NCBI GenBank assembly: GCA_016858145.1
Contig: JAEHOE010000056.1
Span: forward strand, 1-64,000
Length of the DNA: 64,000 nt
Reading direction: 5' to 3'
Origin: Edaphochlamys debaryana
Lineage: Eukaryota; Chlorophyta; Chlorophyceae; Chlamydomonadales
Positions 22,117-34,300 of the stretch are shown here, piece after piece; position 1 is the first letter of the stretch, and each line of letters opens with the position of its first letter. A program made the position numbers and the translations under genes. Under the pieces are notes generated by a model. It ran no database searches. It was not told where the DNA came from and saw only the letters and a list, made by a program, of their open reading frames with translations.

Positions 22117-24917
22117 ATGACGGCAGGCACCCGCTTCGAGCACCATGCCGTAGGAAAGGTCAACGGCTACTTTGCGGCTGAGGTGGGTGCGAAGGTGCAT
22201 GCCATGTTCACATGGTATGGGTTTGACACGAAGGTCGGCAGCCGCGCTGTCGTGTTGTCTAGAGGCTGTCCCCGTGTCACTGTGCTGCTGTCCCCAATAC
22301 CCTCGCCATCCGCGGAACCTTCCTCACTCTCGCCTCTTCTACGGCTCCCTGCAGCCTCCGCCCGTTCCGTCAGTCGTTAAGCCGCGCAAGAGCAGCGGCG
22401 GCGGTGTGCTGGCCTGCTTTGGCTGCGGCGGAGGCGCGGTGCGCCACGAAGCGCAGGACGAAGTCGCCCCTGACGAGAGACACCGCACCTCAGCCGGCTC
22501 CACCTCCAGCACCGCGTCCGCACGCCCCAGCAGCAGCGGCGCCCCGGCCTCGCCCGCCTCCGTAGCCACCCCCCGCGTGGAGGTGTCAGAGCCGCTGGCG
22601 GTGCTGCGGCAGAAGCAGGCGCTGCGGGGCAAGGTGAGGGAACTGGCCTTGGGGGGGGAGAAGCGGGGGAGAGCAACTGGTAAAGGCTACAGCGAGGGGC
22701 GGGTGAACCAAAGGCTCAAAGACACGTGCTGGAGTTGCGGCGCTGGAGTTGCGGCAAGCACCGGGCACCCAAACACAGGCCAGTCCAGGAAAGTCAGCTA
22801 CGCAGGCTGTTCTCCGTCGCAAGAGCCACCGACGTGCGCCGCTCGCCCTCCCCGCACCCACCCGCCGCTCAGTGCGATGAGGTCCCCTCACCGGCCTCCT
22901 CGCCGCCTGTGTCGGGGCCTGCCTCGCCCTCAGCGGCCGGCCCCTGTCCCAGTAACCAATCCGCATTTACCGACTCGTACCACCCGTGGCGCCACCCCCG
23001 CAAACCCAAGCCCGGAGCCTCGGAGCTGCACACCCGCACTGGAGCCGGCGGCGACGACGTGGCCCAGCCCCTGGCGGCGGGGGAGTTCGGGGACGAGGTG
23101 GCGGAGGCGGCGGCATCGGGGGCGGCCACGCCCACTGCTGGGGAAACCCCACGCAAGGCAGGCGGAGGCGGCGCGGCGGCTGCGCAGGCGCTGCTGGTCT
23201 CGGCTGCGGGCGCGGACGGGCAGTTGGGCGCACCCGGCTCCCCGCTGCGGCCCCGCCTGCCCGGCGGCCCCGCGGCGCTGCCCCCTCCCTCCGCCAGCCA
23301 CGCCCCGGGGCTGGTGGCCGCGCACTCGTTCCGGGAGGAGGACGCGGCGCACGACGCAGCGCTGGCGGCGTTGGCGGCGGCGGCGCAGGCCGGCGGCGAG
23401 GGGCCCCGGCCGGTGGTGCTGCGCCGCGGGGCCTCGTGCAGCGGCACTGAGGTGATGGACGCAGCGGCGGCGGCAGCGGCGATGGCGGCCGCGGAGGCGC
23501 ATCAGGCGGCTGGCGGGCTGGGCGTGCGGTCGATCGTTGGGCGGAGGACCAGGTGAGGGGCCGTACGGGGCTGGCGTCCCGCGATGCCTGTGCTGAGAGC
23601 ATGGCTTGGCGAGCGCACCGCCGCCAAGCCTCCATCCCCGCTCCCCGCTCCCCCTCTCCCTCCTCACGGCCCGCTCCTGCCTCCCCCCTGCAGCTACGCG
23701 GGCGAGGGGAGCTCCGGCCCCATGCCCCTGGTCATCGGCTCAGGCCCCGCGGGCCCCACCGTGCTGCGCCCCTCGCCCTCGCTCATCCGCCCGGTGGGCG
23801 CATCCGCCTCGGGGCCGGCCGGCTCCCCCGGCGCTGGCCCCGCCCCCATGCTTGGGGAGCTGCCCGCGCCCCTGCGCAACAGCCTCATGCGCCCGCTGCC
23901 CTCCGAGACGCCCCTTCTGCGGGGCGCGGGGGGGCCGGGGCTGGGACAGTCGCCCTCGCTGATGCGCGGCTCGGTGCCGGGCGCGGGGCGGTTCGCGGGG
24001 CTGGGCCCCTGCGAGGTGCAGGCGCTGGGGCCGGAGGGCGGGGAGGACGGCGTCGAGGCGGGGTCAGCTGCGGAGGAGGCGGGCCCCCACGGCTCCGCCC
24101 CCCAGCTCCGGCACAACGGCACCTCGTTCGGCCGCAACGTGAGCACCGCCCAGGCTGTGTCGGCCATGGGGGCGCCCCTGGGCTCCATGCGGCGGGGCAC
24201 AGCCATGCTGCCCGCGCTGCCCACGGAGACGGTGAGCGGGAGCCGGGGTGGGGCGGTGTGCGAGGGGTGCACGCAGCGGACGGGTCCAGAGGGGCTGCGG
24301 TGGTGGCGCGGTCTAGAGGGACAGCTGGTTGTCGTCCCATAACGCACTTTCACAAACACGACCCCCTCACTGCTTTTGATGAGGCCGCCATGCTCACCCC
24401 TGCCTGCCTACCCACCCTCCTTCCCCAGGCCACCGCTCTCAACCGCCTCGCCAGCCTCCAGATGCTGCACCGGGCACGGCAGGAGGCGGCGCGGGAGGAG
24501 GCCGCCGCGGCGCCGCCCACGGAGACGCCGCTGCACAGGGCGTCCGACGAGGCCGAGGGCGAGCGGGCGGACACGCTGGGCGAGCTGCGGCCCTCTGGTC
24601 CGCCCCGGGGCTCCACCGCCTCATCGGACTCCGCCGCAGAGGTGCGGCGCAGCGCTTCCGTGGACGCAGCGGCCGGGGGCCGCCTGAGCGCGCTGTCCGA
24701 CGCAGGGGAGACGCGCTCCGCCCCGCGGGATCAGGACGTCGCTTTCGGCTTCATGGCGCCCTCCGTGGGCCTCCCGCACTCGCCCCCCCGCAAGCTGGGC
24801 TCCACCGCGGCGGTGGTGGCGGGGCGCATCGCATCCACCGCGGGCACCGGCTTCGTCCCCGCCGCTGCGCCCGCGGCCCCGCCCTCGCACGGCTCCCTGC
24901 TGCAGGACATCGAGTGA
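22117..24917 (+). CDS. Unrecognised Ala/Ser/Pro/Gly-rich protein
   Basis: Five exons (22117-22182, 22355-22633, 22873-23552, 23694-24231, 24429-24917) join in phase to 683 residues. No known domain is visible. Near the start is a basic patch followed by a cysteine cluster (KPRKSSGGG, then LACFGCGGG), a possible lipidation site. The rest is low complexity with long Ala runs, a recurring short motif (SLMRP, SLMRG, SLIRP) at about 390-460, and one helical stretch, LNRLASLQMLHRARQEAAREE, near 522-542. Ser-Pro and Arg-x-x-Ser sites are plentiful, so a largely disordered, phosphorylated regulatory or scaffold protein is possible. The first exon rests on its splice phase alone. Function unknown. Confidence 0.6.
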
Positions 24918-26068
24918 GGGTGTGCAGGTCGCAGCGCCGGCAACAGGCACTCACCGAGCCCTAGCGTATCACTTGCGGGGGGGAGGGGGTGTTCGGTGGG
25001 CGAGCAGGGTGATGGCGGAGAGGGTTCAGGTGCGCGGAGTTAGTGCACCTCCCTCAGGTACATAGCAGCTCGAATACATATTGCCAGTGGCAATGACGAG
25101 CGTTCCATTACCGGGATTCATCTTGGGGGGCGCTGCCTTACGTGACGTGACTCGTTGAGTGGTTGACCGCATGCATGTGGCGCCAACCGCTGACCGCTTG
25201 GCAGCGTTACTCTTGGGTACTGGACGCACCCGCACAGGCGGTCAAGCTCGTTTGAGTGAGCAAGTTTGGCTGAGGTGGAGACGTGAAAGCATCGAAGAAA
25301 CGACGAATAGACTGTAGGGGGGCCTATGTCTCCCCTATACTGCACTATCCTTTGTGGGCTGCGGGTGGTGCCAAGAGGGGGTGGCAGTCTGGAGTCGTGA
25401 CCACGGAGCAGGGGAGACGGGAGATTCTCCCCTGGTTGGGAGTAAGTAATTGTAATCTCCTGAGTGGCATCTCAGAAGGTGTAGCAATCACGCCTAGCCC
25501 GTGTTGCCCATTATGAGTACAGGCGGGTGTCTCACACGTGTAGGAGGGCCTGACAGACAACGGTGTTGGGTGCTCTAGATACCTTCCTTGCTGCGGCCCG
25601 TCCCATCTGCAGCTTCGGGATCAGCGTCCCTGACTCCCCGAACCCCCAGTCTTCGAATCGTCTTGCACAGGTGCCCGTTCGTGGCCCGGCCCAATCAGTT
25701 GTTCGGAGCGTGACGGGCCCCGGCGGCCCCGGTGGCGTGGGTACCACGCGGGGGTATGGCACGCACGACACGGGGTCAAGCTGACTTACTTAACACGTAT
25801 ACGCTTACGATATCTAACCCACTGGTCGCATCCTGCTTTGTGTGCAGGTTGCACCCGCGACGCGCGAATGCACTTGCGAGCACGCGCATCGCTGCAGCGC
25901 ACAGGTTGCACATCGCTGAAAGCAAGCAGTTGTGCGGTCAGACCTTTCTGGACACCAGCGAGCAACAGTGGGCCGTGCTACGTGTCACAGTCCTTGCGCT
26001 CCGTGCGTCGCTCCCCCATCTCCCCGCGCCGCGCCGCACTGCCCGAGGCCGCCGAGGCCGCCACGGCC
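24918..26068. other. Intergenic region
   Basis: 1.15 kb between two same-strand genes. GC drops to ordinary levels. TGTAA at about 25453 on the plus strand is a weak poly(A) candidate for the upstream gene. No gene is supported. Confidence 0.5.
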
Positions 26069-27854
26069 ATGGGCGAGGGCTCCGGCTCCGGCGCGGGAGT
26101 GCTGTGGGGCACCTGCGCGGTGCTGTTCGCGGGGGCGCTGCTCACGGGCCTGCCGCCCATATGGGCGGTGCGGGGCGCTGCGGGCGGCAAGGGCGGCGGC
26201 GGGCTGGGCATGCTGCAGGTGCGGTCGCGTGCGGGAGCTGAGGCTCAGGTGTGGCGCAGTGCGTTGGTCGAGCTAAGGAACAAGCTGATGTGGCAGAATG
26301 GGGCCTACAGGCGAGCTTGATGGTGCTCAACAGCCCTGCTGCACCCTGCCTCCCCCCCAGTCCCCCGGCTTCCGGTTGCTGACCGCGGGGCTGATGCTGG
26401 GCAGCGGGCTGGGCCTGGTGCTGCCGGAGGGCTTCTTCGCCTTCGCGGAGGGGGCCGCCGAGGGCGAGGTGCGTGCGGTGGGGCTATGGGGGGCTTGCCG
26501 CTCGCTGGCTCGCCTGCGGGGCGGAGCTCGAAACAGTCACATTCATCCGCTACCGCGTTCGCTGCCCTTGGCCTCCCCCCATTGACCTCCCCTCCCTCCC
26601 CCCCTCCCCCTTCCCCTCCCCAGTCCGGCCTGCCCGAGTGGCTGGCCGGCGGGGCCCTGGTGGCGGGGTTCCTGGGCATGATGGCGCTGCAGGCGGGGGC
26701 GGAGGGGGGGGCGGAGGGGGGGGCGGAGGGGGGCGGGGCGCGGGGGGCGGGAGGGCGCGGCGGCGAGGGGCCTGGGGCTGATGCTGAAGAGGCGAGGGTG
26801 GGATTCGGGGCGGGAGGTGAGCTGGCGCTGGGCTCGGTCCGGCAGGCGGGAGGCGGGGGCGGGCTTTCGCGGGCCCCGAGGGAAGCCGAGGAGGCGCAGG
26901 CGCTGCTGGGTGCAGGGGCACGGGGGGACCGTGGGTCCGGATCTGGCGTTGGCGCTGCTCTGGCGAGGGGGCTATCGTCTTCTGAGGTGGCGCTGGGTGG
27001 TCTGCTAGTCCACTCAGGTGAGGTGGCCGGGGTGGAAGCCTTCGCCTGCCCTCTTCGTCTTTCCTCGGGGACTTTCTCCTTCCCCCGCTCCCGCTTCTTG
27101 TGGTTTCACTCGATCATACTTCCTCTCTACCTCGTCCCCCCCCCCGCCAGCCGCCGACGGCCTGGCCGTGGGCGCCGCCAGCCTGGGCGGGCGCCTGAGC
27201 CTGAGCCTGGCGGTGGCGGGGGCCATTCTGGCGCACAAGCTGCCGGTGACGGCGGGGCTGAGCGCGTACCTGCTGGCGGAGGGCTGGAGACCGGGGCAGG
27301 CGCTCAAGGGTGAGCCAAGGGAACGGGGCGGACGGCGCTGCCAGGGGCCGCAGAGCTCACGACCCCCATCGCTCACGCCCATGTCCCTCCCCGCCCCCTC
27401 GCCCCCAATCCCCTCAGCACTGCTCGCCTTCGCGGCCTCCGCCCCTCTGGCGGCCCTGGCCACGCACTACTTGCTGCGGGGCCTGGGGCTGGCGGAGGGG
27501 AGCGGAGCGCAGGGCACCGCCCTCGCCCTACTGCTCTCGGGTGGGCCGACGGAGCGCACCAAGCCCCATGCTAACAGCTGCTTTGCAGCTTGCATAGACG
27601 CTTGCTCCAACCCGGGTCTGCCCTGCCTCACCCACTCTCTGCCCCCGCCTGCCCCCCACGCAGGCGGCACCTTCCTGGCCGCCGCCACGCAGCACATCCT
27701 GCCTGCGGCGCAGCAGCCGGGGGCGCAGGGAGCGGCGCACCCGCACGCGCACGGACCCGGCGAGGCGGATGGCGGCCTGCGGGGCATGGCGCTGATGGCT
27801 CTCGGGGCGGCCCTCCCTCTGGCCATCGCGGCGCTGGTGCCGGAGGCGGACTGA
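26069..27854 (+). CDS. ZIP-family (ZIP9/SLC39A9-like) metal transporter
   Basis: Six exons (26069-26218, 26361-26468, 26624-27017, 27151-27309, 27418-27540, 27664-27854) join in phase to 374 residues with about seven or eight membrane segments. Diagnostic ZIP motifs are in order: GLMLGSGLGLVLPEGFFAF (TM2), HSAADGLAVGAASLGG in TM4, where His and Asp line the metal site, and ILAHKLPVTAGLSAYLL in TM5 (HKxP). This HxxADG...HKxP pattern is that of ZIP9, which moves Zn2+ into the cytosol from Golgi or outside. The TM3-TM4 loop is unusually long (about 100 residues) and Gly/Ala/Glu-rich. A short His-containing stretch, HPHAHGPGE, lies near the C-terminus. An upstream in-frame ATG would add a basic leader, but MGEGSG fits family length better. 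Confidence 0.9.
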
Positions 27855-28300
27855 GGAGGCGGCCGTGCGGAGAGGTGGCTTGCGGGAGTAAAGCTGCCCC
27901 GAAGACAGCTGGGGCTGTTCCCACCGTGCGCCGCCGACATGGCTGCGCGGGCAGCAGGGATGGCTGCTGTGGGGTCTCAGCCCACGGTCTCAATTCGAAG
28001 GAGGGGGTAAGGGGGTCAATGTGATCTGTGTGGTCATAGGGAAGGCTGGTGTGCGCTGTGGTGGTAAAGCACGCTGAAGGGGGTCCGGGCTGCCGCGTGC
28101 CGCGCCATGCCGACAATCGGGCGGGAACTGCATTTCAAAGGCGTTGCACCCTTTCGCCATCAAACGCTTATCTACCGGTACATTTATAACGAGAGGACAA
28201 CAGAGGGCAATTTAGCGCGGGCGTGCGAGAGCTGTCGCGAACAAATGGACCTCCTCGGTTGAAACTATCCCCTTCAGCGACCTCGCGGTCACAAGCTGCA
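27855..28300. promoter_or_regulatory. Intergenic with probable RECQL4 promoter
   Basis: 446 bases separating two same-strand genes. ATTTATAAC at 28182-28190, about 110 bases before the RECQL4 ATG, is a TATA-like element. No other motif is recognised. Confidence 0.45.
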
Positions 28301-31300
28301 ATGGAGGTACATACTGGGGACGTCACCGAGCTGCGCCAGCGCCTGTTGCCCCTCGCGCGATGGGCTGCGAGCTACAAGCGGAGCCATGGCAAGGCGCCGC
28401 AGCAGGCAGACGTCCCCGACGACCTTGGTGAGCCAATTGCTCCGCGCCAGCCTGCAGCGGGTCATAGTGCGGGGGGCAGTCAGCAATTGCTCCCCCTGTC
28501 GTCCGCCATCCTTCCAGCCATCCCTTCACAAAACAGTGCTCCTCTCTGCAAAACCTGACCCTTGCGCAGCTCCACTGTGGAGCGAGTTTCAGGCATCGCG
28601 ATCGCTGTTGGCGGGCAACACCGTGGCGTCAAAAGCCCCGGCTCCAGCGGCAGCCGCTCCGCCCGCGGACGCTGCTCCGTCGGCAGCCCTGCTGTCTCCC
28701 AGCAGGCGCGCCGCCCGGCCCCTGGTGGCCCGCGCCCTGCACCACTCGCTGCACTCCCGCGCGGCCGCAGCGGCTGCCGCCTCGCCCCTTGCTCCTCATC
28801 AGGGCCCCGGCGGCGGCAGCCCCGGTTCGCCCTTGGAGCAGGCGGAGGCGGACAAGGAGAACGCAGCCTCTGGGGCAGCGCCCGGCAAGGGCCACCCCGG
28901 CAGCAGTGCTCGTGAGGGCCTCGCTGCAGCTCCGCAACCGCCCCATGCAGCCCGCTCCGCAGCCTCACTGATGCCCCCGCCCCAGAGCACGCCCGCTCGT
29001 GGGCCCCGGCCCAGCGCGGGCGCTGGCAGGGGCGATGCGGGGCCGGGCCCTGGATCGGATGCTGAGGAGGACGACGAGCTGCCGCCCACCCCCCTGTCCC
29101 AGCTGCAGCCCAGGGCAGGCACCGCCGCAGGGGGCAGCCGCGGGGCCCGCTCGGGGCTGCTCTCTCCTCCGCGGGGCGGCGGCGCGGGCAGCGGCGCGGG
29201 CTGCGGTGTGGGCGTGGGCCTGGCGGTGGTGCAGGAGACGCCCCCCACCAGCGGCCGCCACCGCAGCCGCCTGGTGGGGGCGGCGCCCATGTCCCCCGTG
29301 CCCTGCCGCCTGGGGGGAAGGGGCCTGTTTGGAGGCGGAGGCGGGGGCCGAAGCCTGTTTGGTGGGGACGGTCCGGGCCAGGCGGCAGCTGGCGGAGGCG
29401 GTCCCCCGGTAGGCCGCAGCCCCGGTAAGGCCCTGGCCGCACGGCTAGCGGCGCACCGGGGAGCGGCGGCGCAGCGGCCCGCTCAGGCCCCTGCCGCTGC
29501 TGCCGCCGCCAACCCGTTCAGCCGGCTGCGGTCCATCAAGGCGGCGGAGCAGCGGCAGCAGCGGGAGGCGGCCGAGGCTGCGGCGCTGGTGGAGGAGATG
29601 CAGGCGCAGGACGAGGCGGAGGCGGAGAGGGCGGAGCGGGCGGGGGGCGGAGAGCGACAGGTGAGGCATCGGGCCGGGGCCGGCGTCTGTGTGTCCGCCT
29701 CAGGTAACGCCTGTGCCCACTACACCCACCCGGCGTTCAGTGTTGCGCTACCCCCTGCGCAATACTGACCCCTCTCTGCATCACCCCGGCCCCCTGCAGG
29801 TGGCCGCCCGCTCCGTGCAGGCGGGTGCCGGGACCCCCGTGCGGCCCCGGCAGCGGGCCCATGAGGTGGCGGCGGGGGGCTCCGTGCCGCCCTCCCCCCT
29901 CAGCCCCGTGCTGCAGCCCCGCGCAGCCGTGATGGCGAGGGGCAAGGTGGGGCCGGGTTGGGCGCCGCCCGAGCGTCGCGAGGGCACAGTTGCTGATCAC
30001 GCCTGCGCCTGATGCTGCCCAACCTCCCTGCCGGCTTCACCAGCCCGCTCTGCGCCTCCTCCCCGCTGCAGGCCGGCGCCACCTTTGCCGACCTAGCCTC
30101 TCGCCCCTGCGCCGGCCCATCCGCGCCTCCCCCCGCCTGCCCCCCCGGCGGCCCGGGGGTGGCCGCCTGCGACGACGTGGCTCTGCGGGCGGCGGCGGAG
30201 GACGTGGCGGCGCTGAGCGAGGAGGCGGACGCGGCGCTGATGCGGCGCATGGGCGGGGGGCCCGAGGACCGGGGCCCGCTGCGGCGGGGCGCGGGGCCGG
30301 CCCTGACGGGGGCGGAGGACGCTCAGCTGCAGCTGCGGGCCATGCTGGTGCGGGATGCGCAGCAGGTGAGGAGCGGGGGGGGGGGCTGTTTCCCTCTTGT
30401 GCAGCAAGCGCTTCTCTACCAAGGTGCACGCCTGAGCCTTCCGCCCCCCCTTCCCCCCCTCCCCCCCCCCTCCCCTCCCCCCCAGGACATGGACCTGGAC
30501 CGCCTGGCGCTGCTGGGGCCGCGGGGGGCGGAGGCGGCGGTGGCAGGGCTGCGCTCGCCCGGGGCCCTGGCGGCAGCGGCCAGGGCGGCGGCGGCGGGGC
30601 CAGAGGGCCCTGGCTCCGACAGCACCGCTGCGGTGGCGGCGGCTGCAGTGCCCGCCCCGGTGGGTCCGGTCGTTGCCGGCACCGGCTTCAGCGCTGCGGG
30701 CGAGGGCGAGGGCGAGGTGGAGTGGGACCTGGCGGAGGAGCTGCTGCCGAGGGCGGTGCGGGAGGAGGTGCGCCGCCGCCGCCTGGCAGCGGCAAGGGAG
30801 CGGCGGGAGGCGGCGCAGGCGGCGGGGACACAGCCCGGCCAGCCCATGCAACAGTCCCAGCCCCAGACCGGGGAAGGCGCGGCCGTGGGCGCAGCGGTGG
30901 AGGCAGCGCCCCCCGCTGCACCGCCGCCCCGGCCGCAACCCGCAGGGAGGCGCGCTCCCCAGGCGAAGGCCGCTCAGGCTGCTGCCGCGCCTGCCGGGCC
31001 GACGGCGGCGGCGGCAGCCAGGCGGAGGCCGCCCCGGGCCCCAGCAGCAGCCCCAGCAGCAGCCCCTGAGGCCGTGTCGGCTCAGGTCGCTGCTGAGCCC
31101 AGCGCCGCTGAGGGGCCAGGAGCAGATGGGGCTGCCGAGCAGCCCCCAGCTCCCGCCGTCGCTGCCGGCAAGGCCGCCGCCCGGCCCCGTGTGGCCGCAG
31201 GCAAGCGTGCCGCCGCGGGCCGTGTCCGCCGGGCGCCTGGCGCTGGGGCCGTGGCTGCCAGGGCCCGGGGACGCGGGGCAGCCGCAGCGCCCGAGGACAG

Positions 31301-34300
31301 CGACGGAGAGGTGGCGGCTGCGGGGCAGGTGACGGAGGAGCAGGGGGCCGGGGCTGCTGCCCCCGCCGCCAGGCCTCGCAGGGCTGCAGCAGCCGCTGCC
31401 GCTGCTTCGGCGGCCGCTCGGCGGCTGGCCCATGCGGGGTCAGACGAAGAGGAGGGCGCCTCAGAGTCTGCCACCGATGGGGGCGGCCCTTCGGCTTCCG
31501 AGTCCGAATCCGGTGCCGAGTCCGAGTCTGAGTCTGGATGCGGGTCAGCGTCCGAGCGGGAGCAGCAGGAGGCTGGGGACGATGTGGACATGGGGGAGGC
31601 AGGGGCGGCCCGCGCACCCCCCGCACCCCGGAGGAAGGCCGCCGCGGCAGCGCCCCGCAAGAGGGCACCGCGGCCGGCGGCTGCCAAGGCGGAGGGCGGT
31701 GGCGAGGAGGGCGCGGCGGCCGCACCTGGGGCGACGGCGCCCCGCAGGTGAGGACGGTCTGGGGTGTGGGCTCGGTTGGGGTGGATTGGCAGTGGCGCTG
31801 TCGGGTCCGAAGGCGGACGGGCGGGGCGGCAGAGGCTCTCCCGTGGCACTGCCAATGGTGGCCGCTTAGCGTGCTCGCTAGCACTCTTTAAGGCCTCTTC
31901 CCCCGCCGCCTCCTGTGCAGGGCCACCGCTGCGCGGGCCGCTGCCGGCACTGCGGAGCCCAAGCGCCGCCGCACCACCGCTGCGGCCACCGCCGCTGCAG
32001 CGCCCAGGAAGCCGGGGGCCGCCACCGCCCCTGCGGCACCCCGCCCCACCAAGCGGGCCCGCCCTGCAGCCGGCCCCTACGTGGCGGCCCAAGTCCTGGG
32101 GGCCACAGCGGGTGGAGGCGGCGGTGGAGGTGGAGGCGGCGGTGGGGGCTCCGGTGCTTACGGTGGCGGGGGCATTGCTGCTGGCGGAGGCGGAGGCGGG
32201 GGCGGGGCCGGGGGCCGCCACCCAGGCCTGCCGCCGCGGCTCCCATCCAGCGGGGCTGCAGGCGGTGCAGGGGCCGCGGGCGCTGCCCCCGCTGCCGGCG
32301 CCCCCGGCGGCCGCAGCCGCATCCCCAGCCGCACCATCCGCGACCCCCGCGGCAACTTCGTGCGCATGGCCGCCTCGGGGGCGCGGCCCAAGCACAGCTT
32401 CGGCTTCTCGGGGCGCAACGCGGCGGGCGACCGCTCGCAGAAGGCGAGGGGGGAGGAGGGGGCTGGTGGGCTCTGGTGGAGGCGGGGGGAAGGGGTGCAG
32501 GGCATTGGCTGCGCCTGCAGGCGTCTCCTTGCGTATGAATCACCTTCTTGTGCTTGGGCCGGCCTTGCTAGCTGCGCCCATCATGCTTTCCGAGCAGCCC
32601 CAAGCCCGTGCCGACCTGTGCTCCCCCTTCCCTTGCCCTCCCGTCTCCGGTCCCACCCCCCGCGCCCAGGCCTCCCTCACTCGCCGGCGCCGCGTCATCA
32701 ACGGCAAGGTGGTCATGACGGGCGCCCGCACGCCCGGGGCCGCGGGGCAGGGCTCGGACTTCCTGGAGGGCTTCAACCAGGGCAGCCGCTGCTTCAAGTG
32801 AGGGGGAGGAGGGGAGGAGATGGGGGGAGGTGGAAGCAGAGAGGTGGAAGGCGGAGGCAGAGGCAAGGGTATTTATCGGTTGCCGTTGGCTATGAGGTAG
32901 CCAGGTGGAGGGCAGCGGGCCATGTCCTGACTCCTGAGGCCCCTCCCACCCATGCACCCCACCCCAGGTGCGGCGCCGCTGGGCACTGGGCGCGGGACTG
33001 CCCCGGCACTCAGGGGCTGGAGGCGGCGGACCGACTGCTGCAGGCGCAGGGGCAGGCGGGGCGGGCGGCGGCGGCCGCAGCGGGGCAGGGGCAGGCGGCG
33101 GAGGGGGCGGACCCGGGCGCCGCTGCTGCAGCGGGGGCTCCCGCGGGCCCCACGGCGCCGGCGGCCCCGGGTGCGGCGGTAGGGCCTGCGGCGGCTGGGC
33201 CCTCGGGCGGGGCGGCTCCCGCTGCCGCCGGGGCCGGCTCGGGTGCGGGCGGCAGCGGCACGGGGTTCGGCGGGGGCGGGGGCTACGTGATGGCGCCCTC
33301 GCGGTACCGGCCGGGGCAGAACGCAGCGGCGGCCTTCGCGGCAGAGCCCCTGCAGGTGCGTGCTGGGGCCGCCCGCGCGTACGCCAGGGCGAACCACTGC
33401 ACGGCCAGAGGAGAGAGCCACAATCAGGCCTGCTCCATTCATGGACTTGTCCCCTCCGCACAACCTCTCCCCCTGACCCCCAGCTGGAGCCCCTGGTGCC
33501 CGGTCTGCCCCCACCCTCGGCCGTGGCTGCCGACCCCTCCTGCCTCAGCGACTCGGCGCTGGAGGGGGTGCTGCGGGCGGTGTGGGGCCACGCGGGCTTC
33601 CGCGGGCGGCAGCTGGAGCTGGTGCGGGCGGTGCTGGCGGGCAGCAGCAGGCTGGCGGTGCTGCCCACGGGTGAGGGGGGGGGGGGGGGCTGGGAGGGGG
33701 CCTGGGCAGTGAAGGGGCGGCAGGGGTAAGGGCTGTGTGTCCCAACCGTGGACAACCGCTCCTGCCTTTCCTGTGGTGCCCTCACGCTTCCGATCCCGCT
33801 CCTGCCGCCAGGCGCCGGCAAGAGTCTGACCTACCAGCTGCCCGCCATCCTCATGCCGGGTGGGTGGGTGGGTGGGTGGGTGTGGGCCCCGCCGCCATGT
33901 GTCAATGCCCTCAGCCCTCGTGATGGTTAAAGCCCGTCACGTCTGTCCTGCCCTGCCTCCCTGGTGTCCACCCCCTGCCCCCCGCCTCCTCTCCCCCCCC
34001 CCCCAGGCGTTACGCTGGTGGTGTCCCCCCTGGTGGCGCTCATGGAGGACCAGCTGGCGCACCTGCCGCCCCCCCTGCAGGGGAGGGGCGCCAGCCTGTC
34101 GGGCAGCCAGACGCGGGAGCAGGTGGACGCGGCGCTGGTGGCGGCCAGCCGGGGCTGCGTGAAGCTGCTCTACGTGGCGCCCGAGAAGCTGCTCACGCCC
34201 TGGCTGCTGGCGGCACTGCGGCGCATGGACATCAGCCTGGTGGGGAGGGGGGAGGGGGAGGGCTGGGAGGGGGGAAGAGGGGTGGAGGAAGTTCAGTTGA

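Noticed and set aside
30093..31433. Long antisense open frame (446 aa) over the RECQL4 linker exons
   Set aside because: It is a mirror of the Ala/Pro-rich sense frame; GC-rich codons rarely give stops on the opposite strand. No domain, and the sense frame is spliced and coherent.
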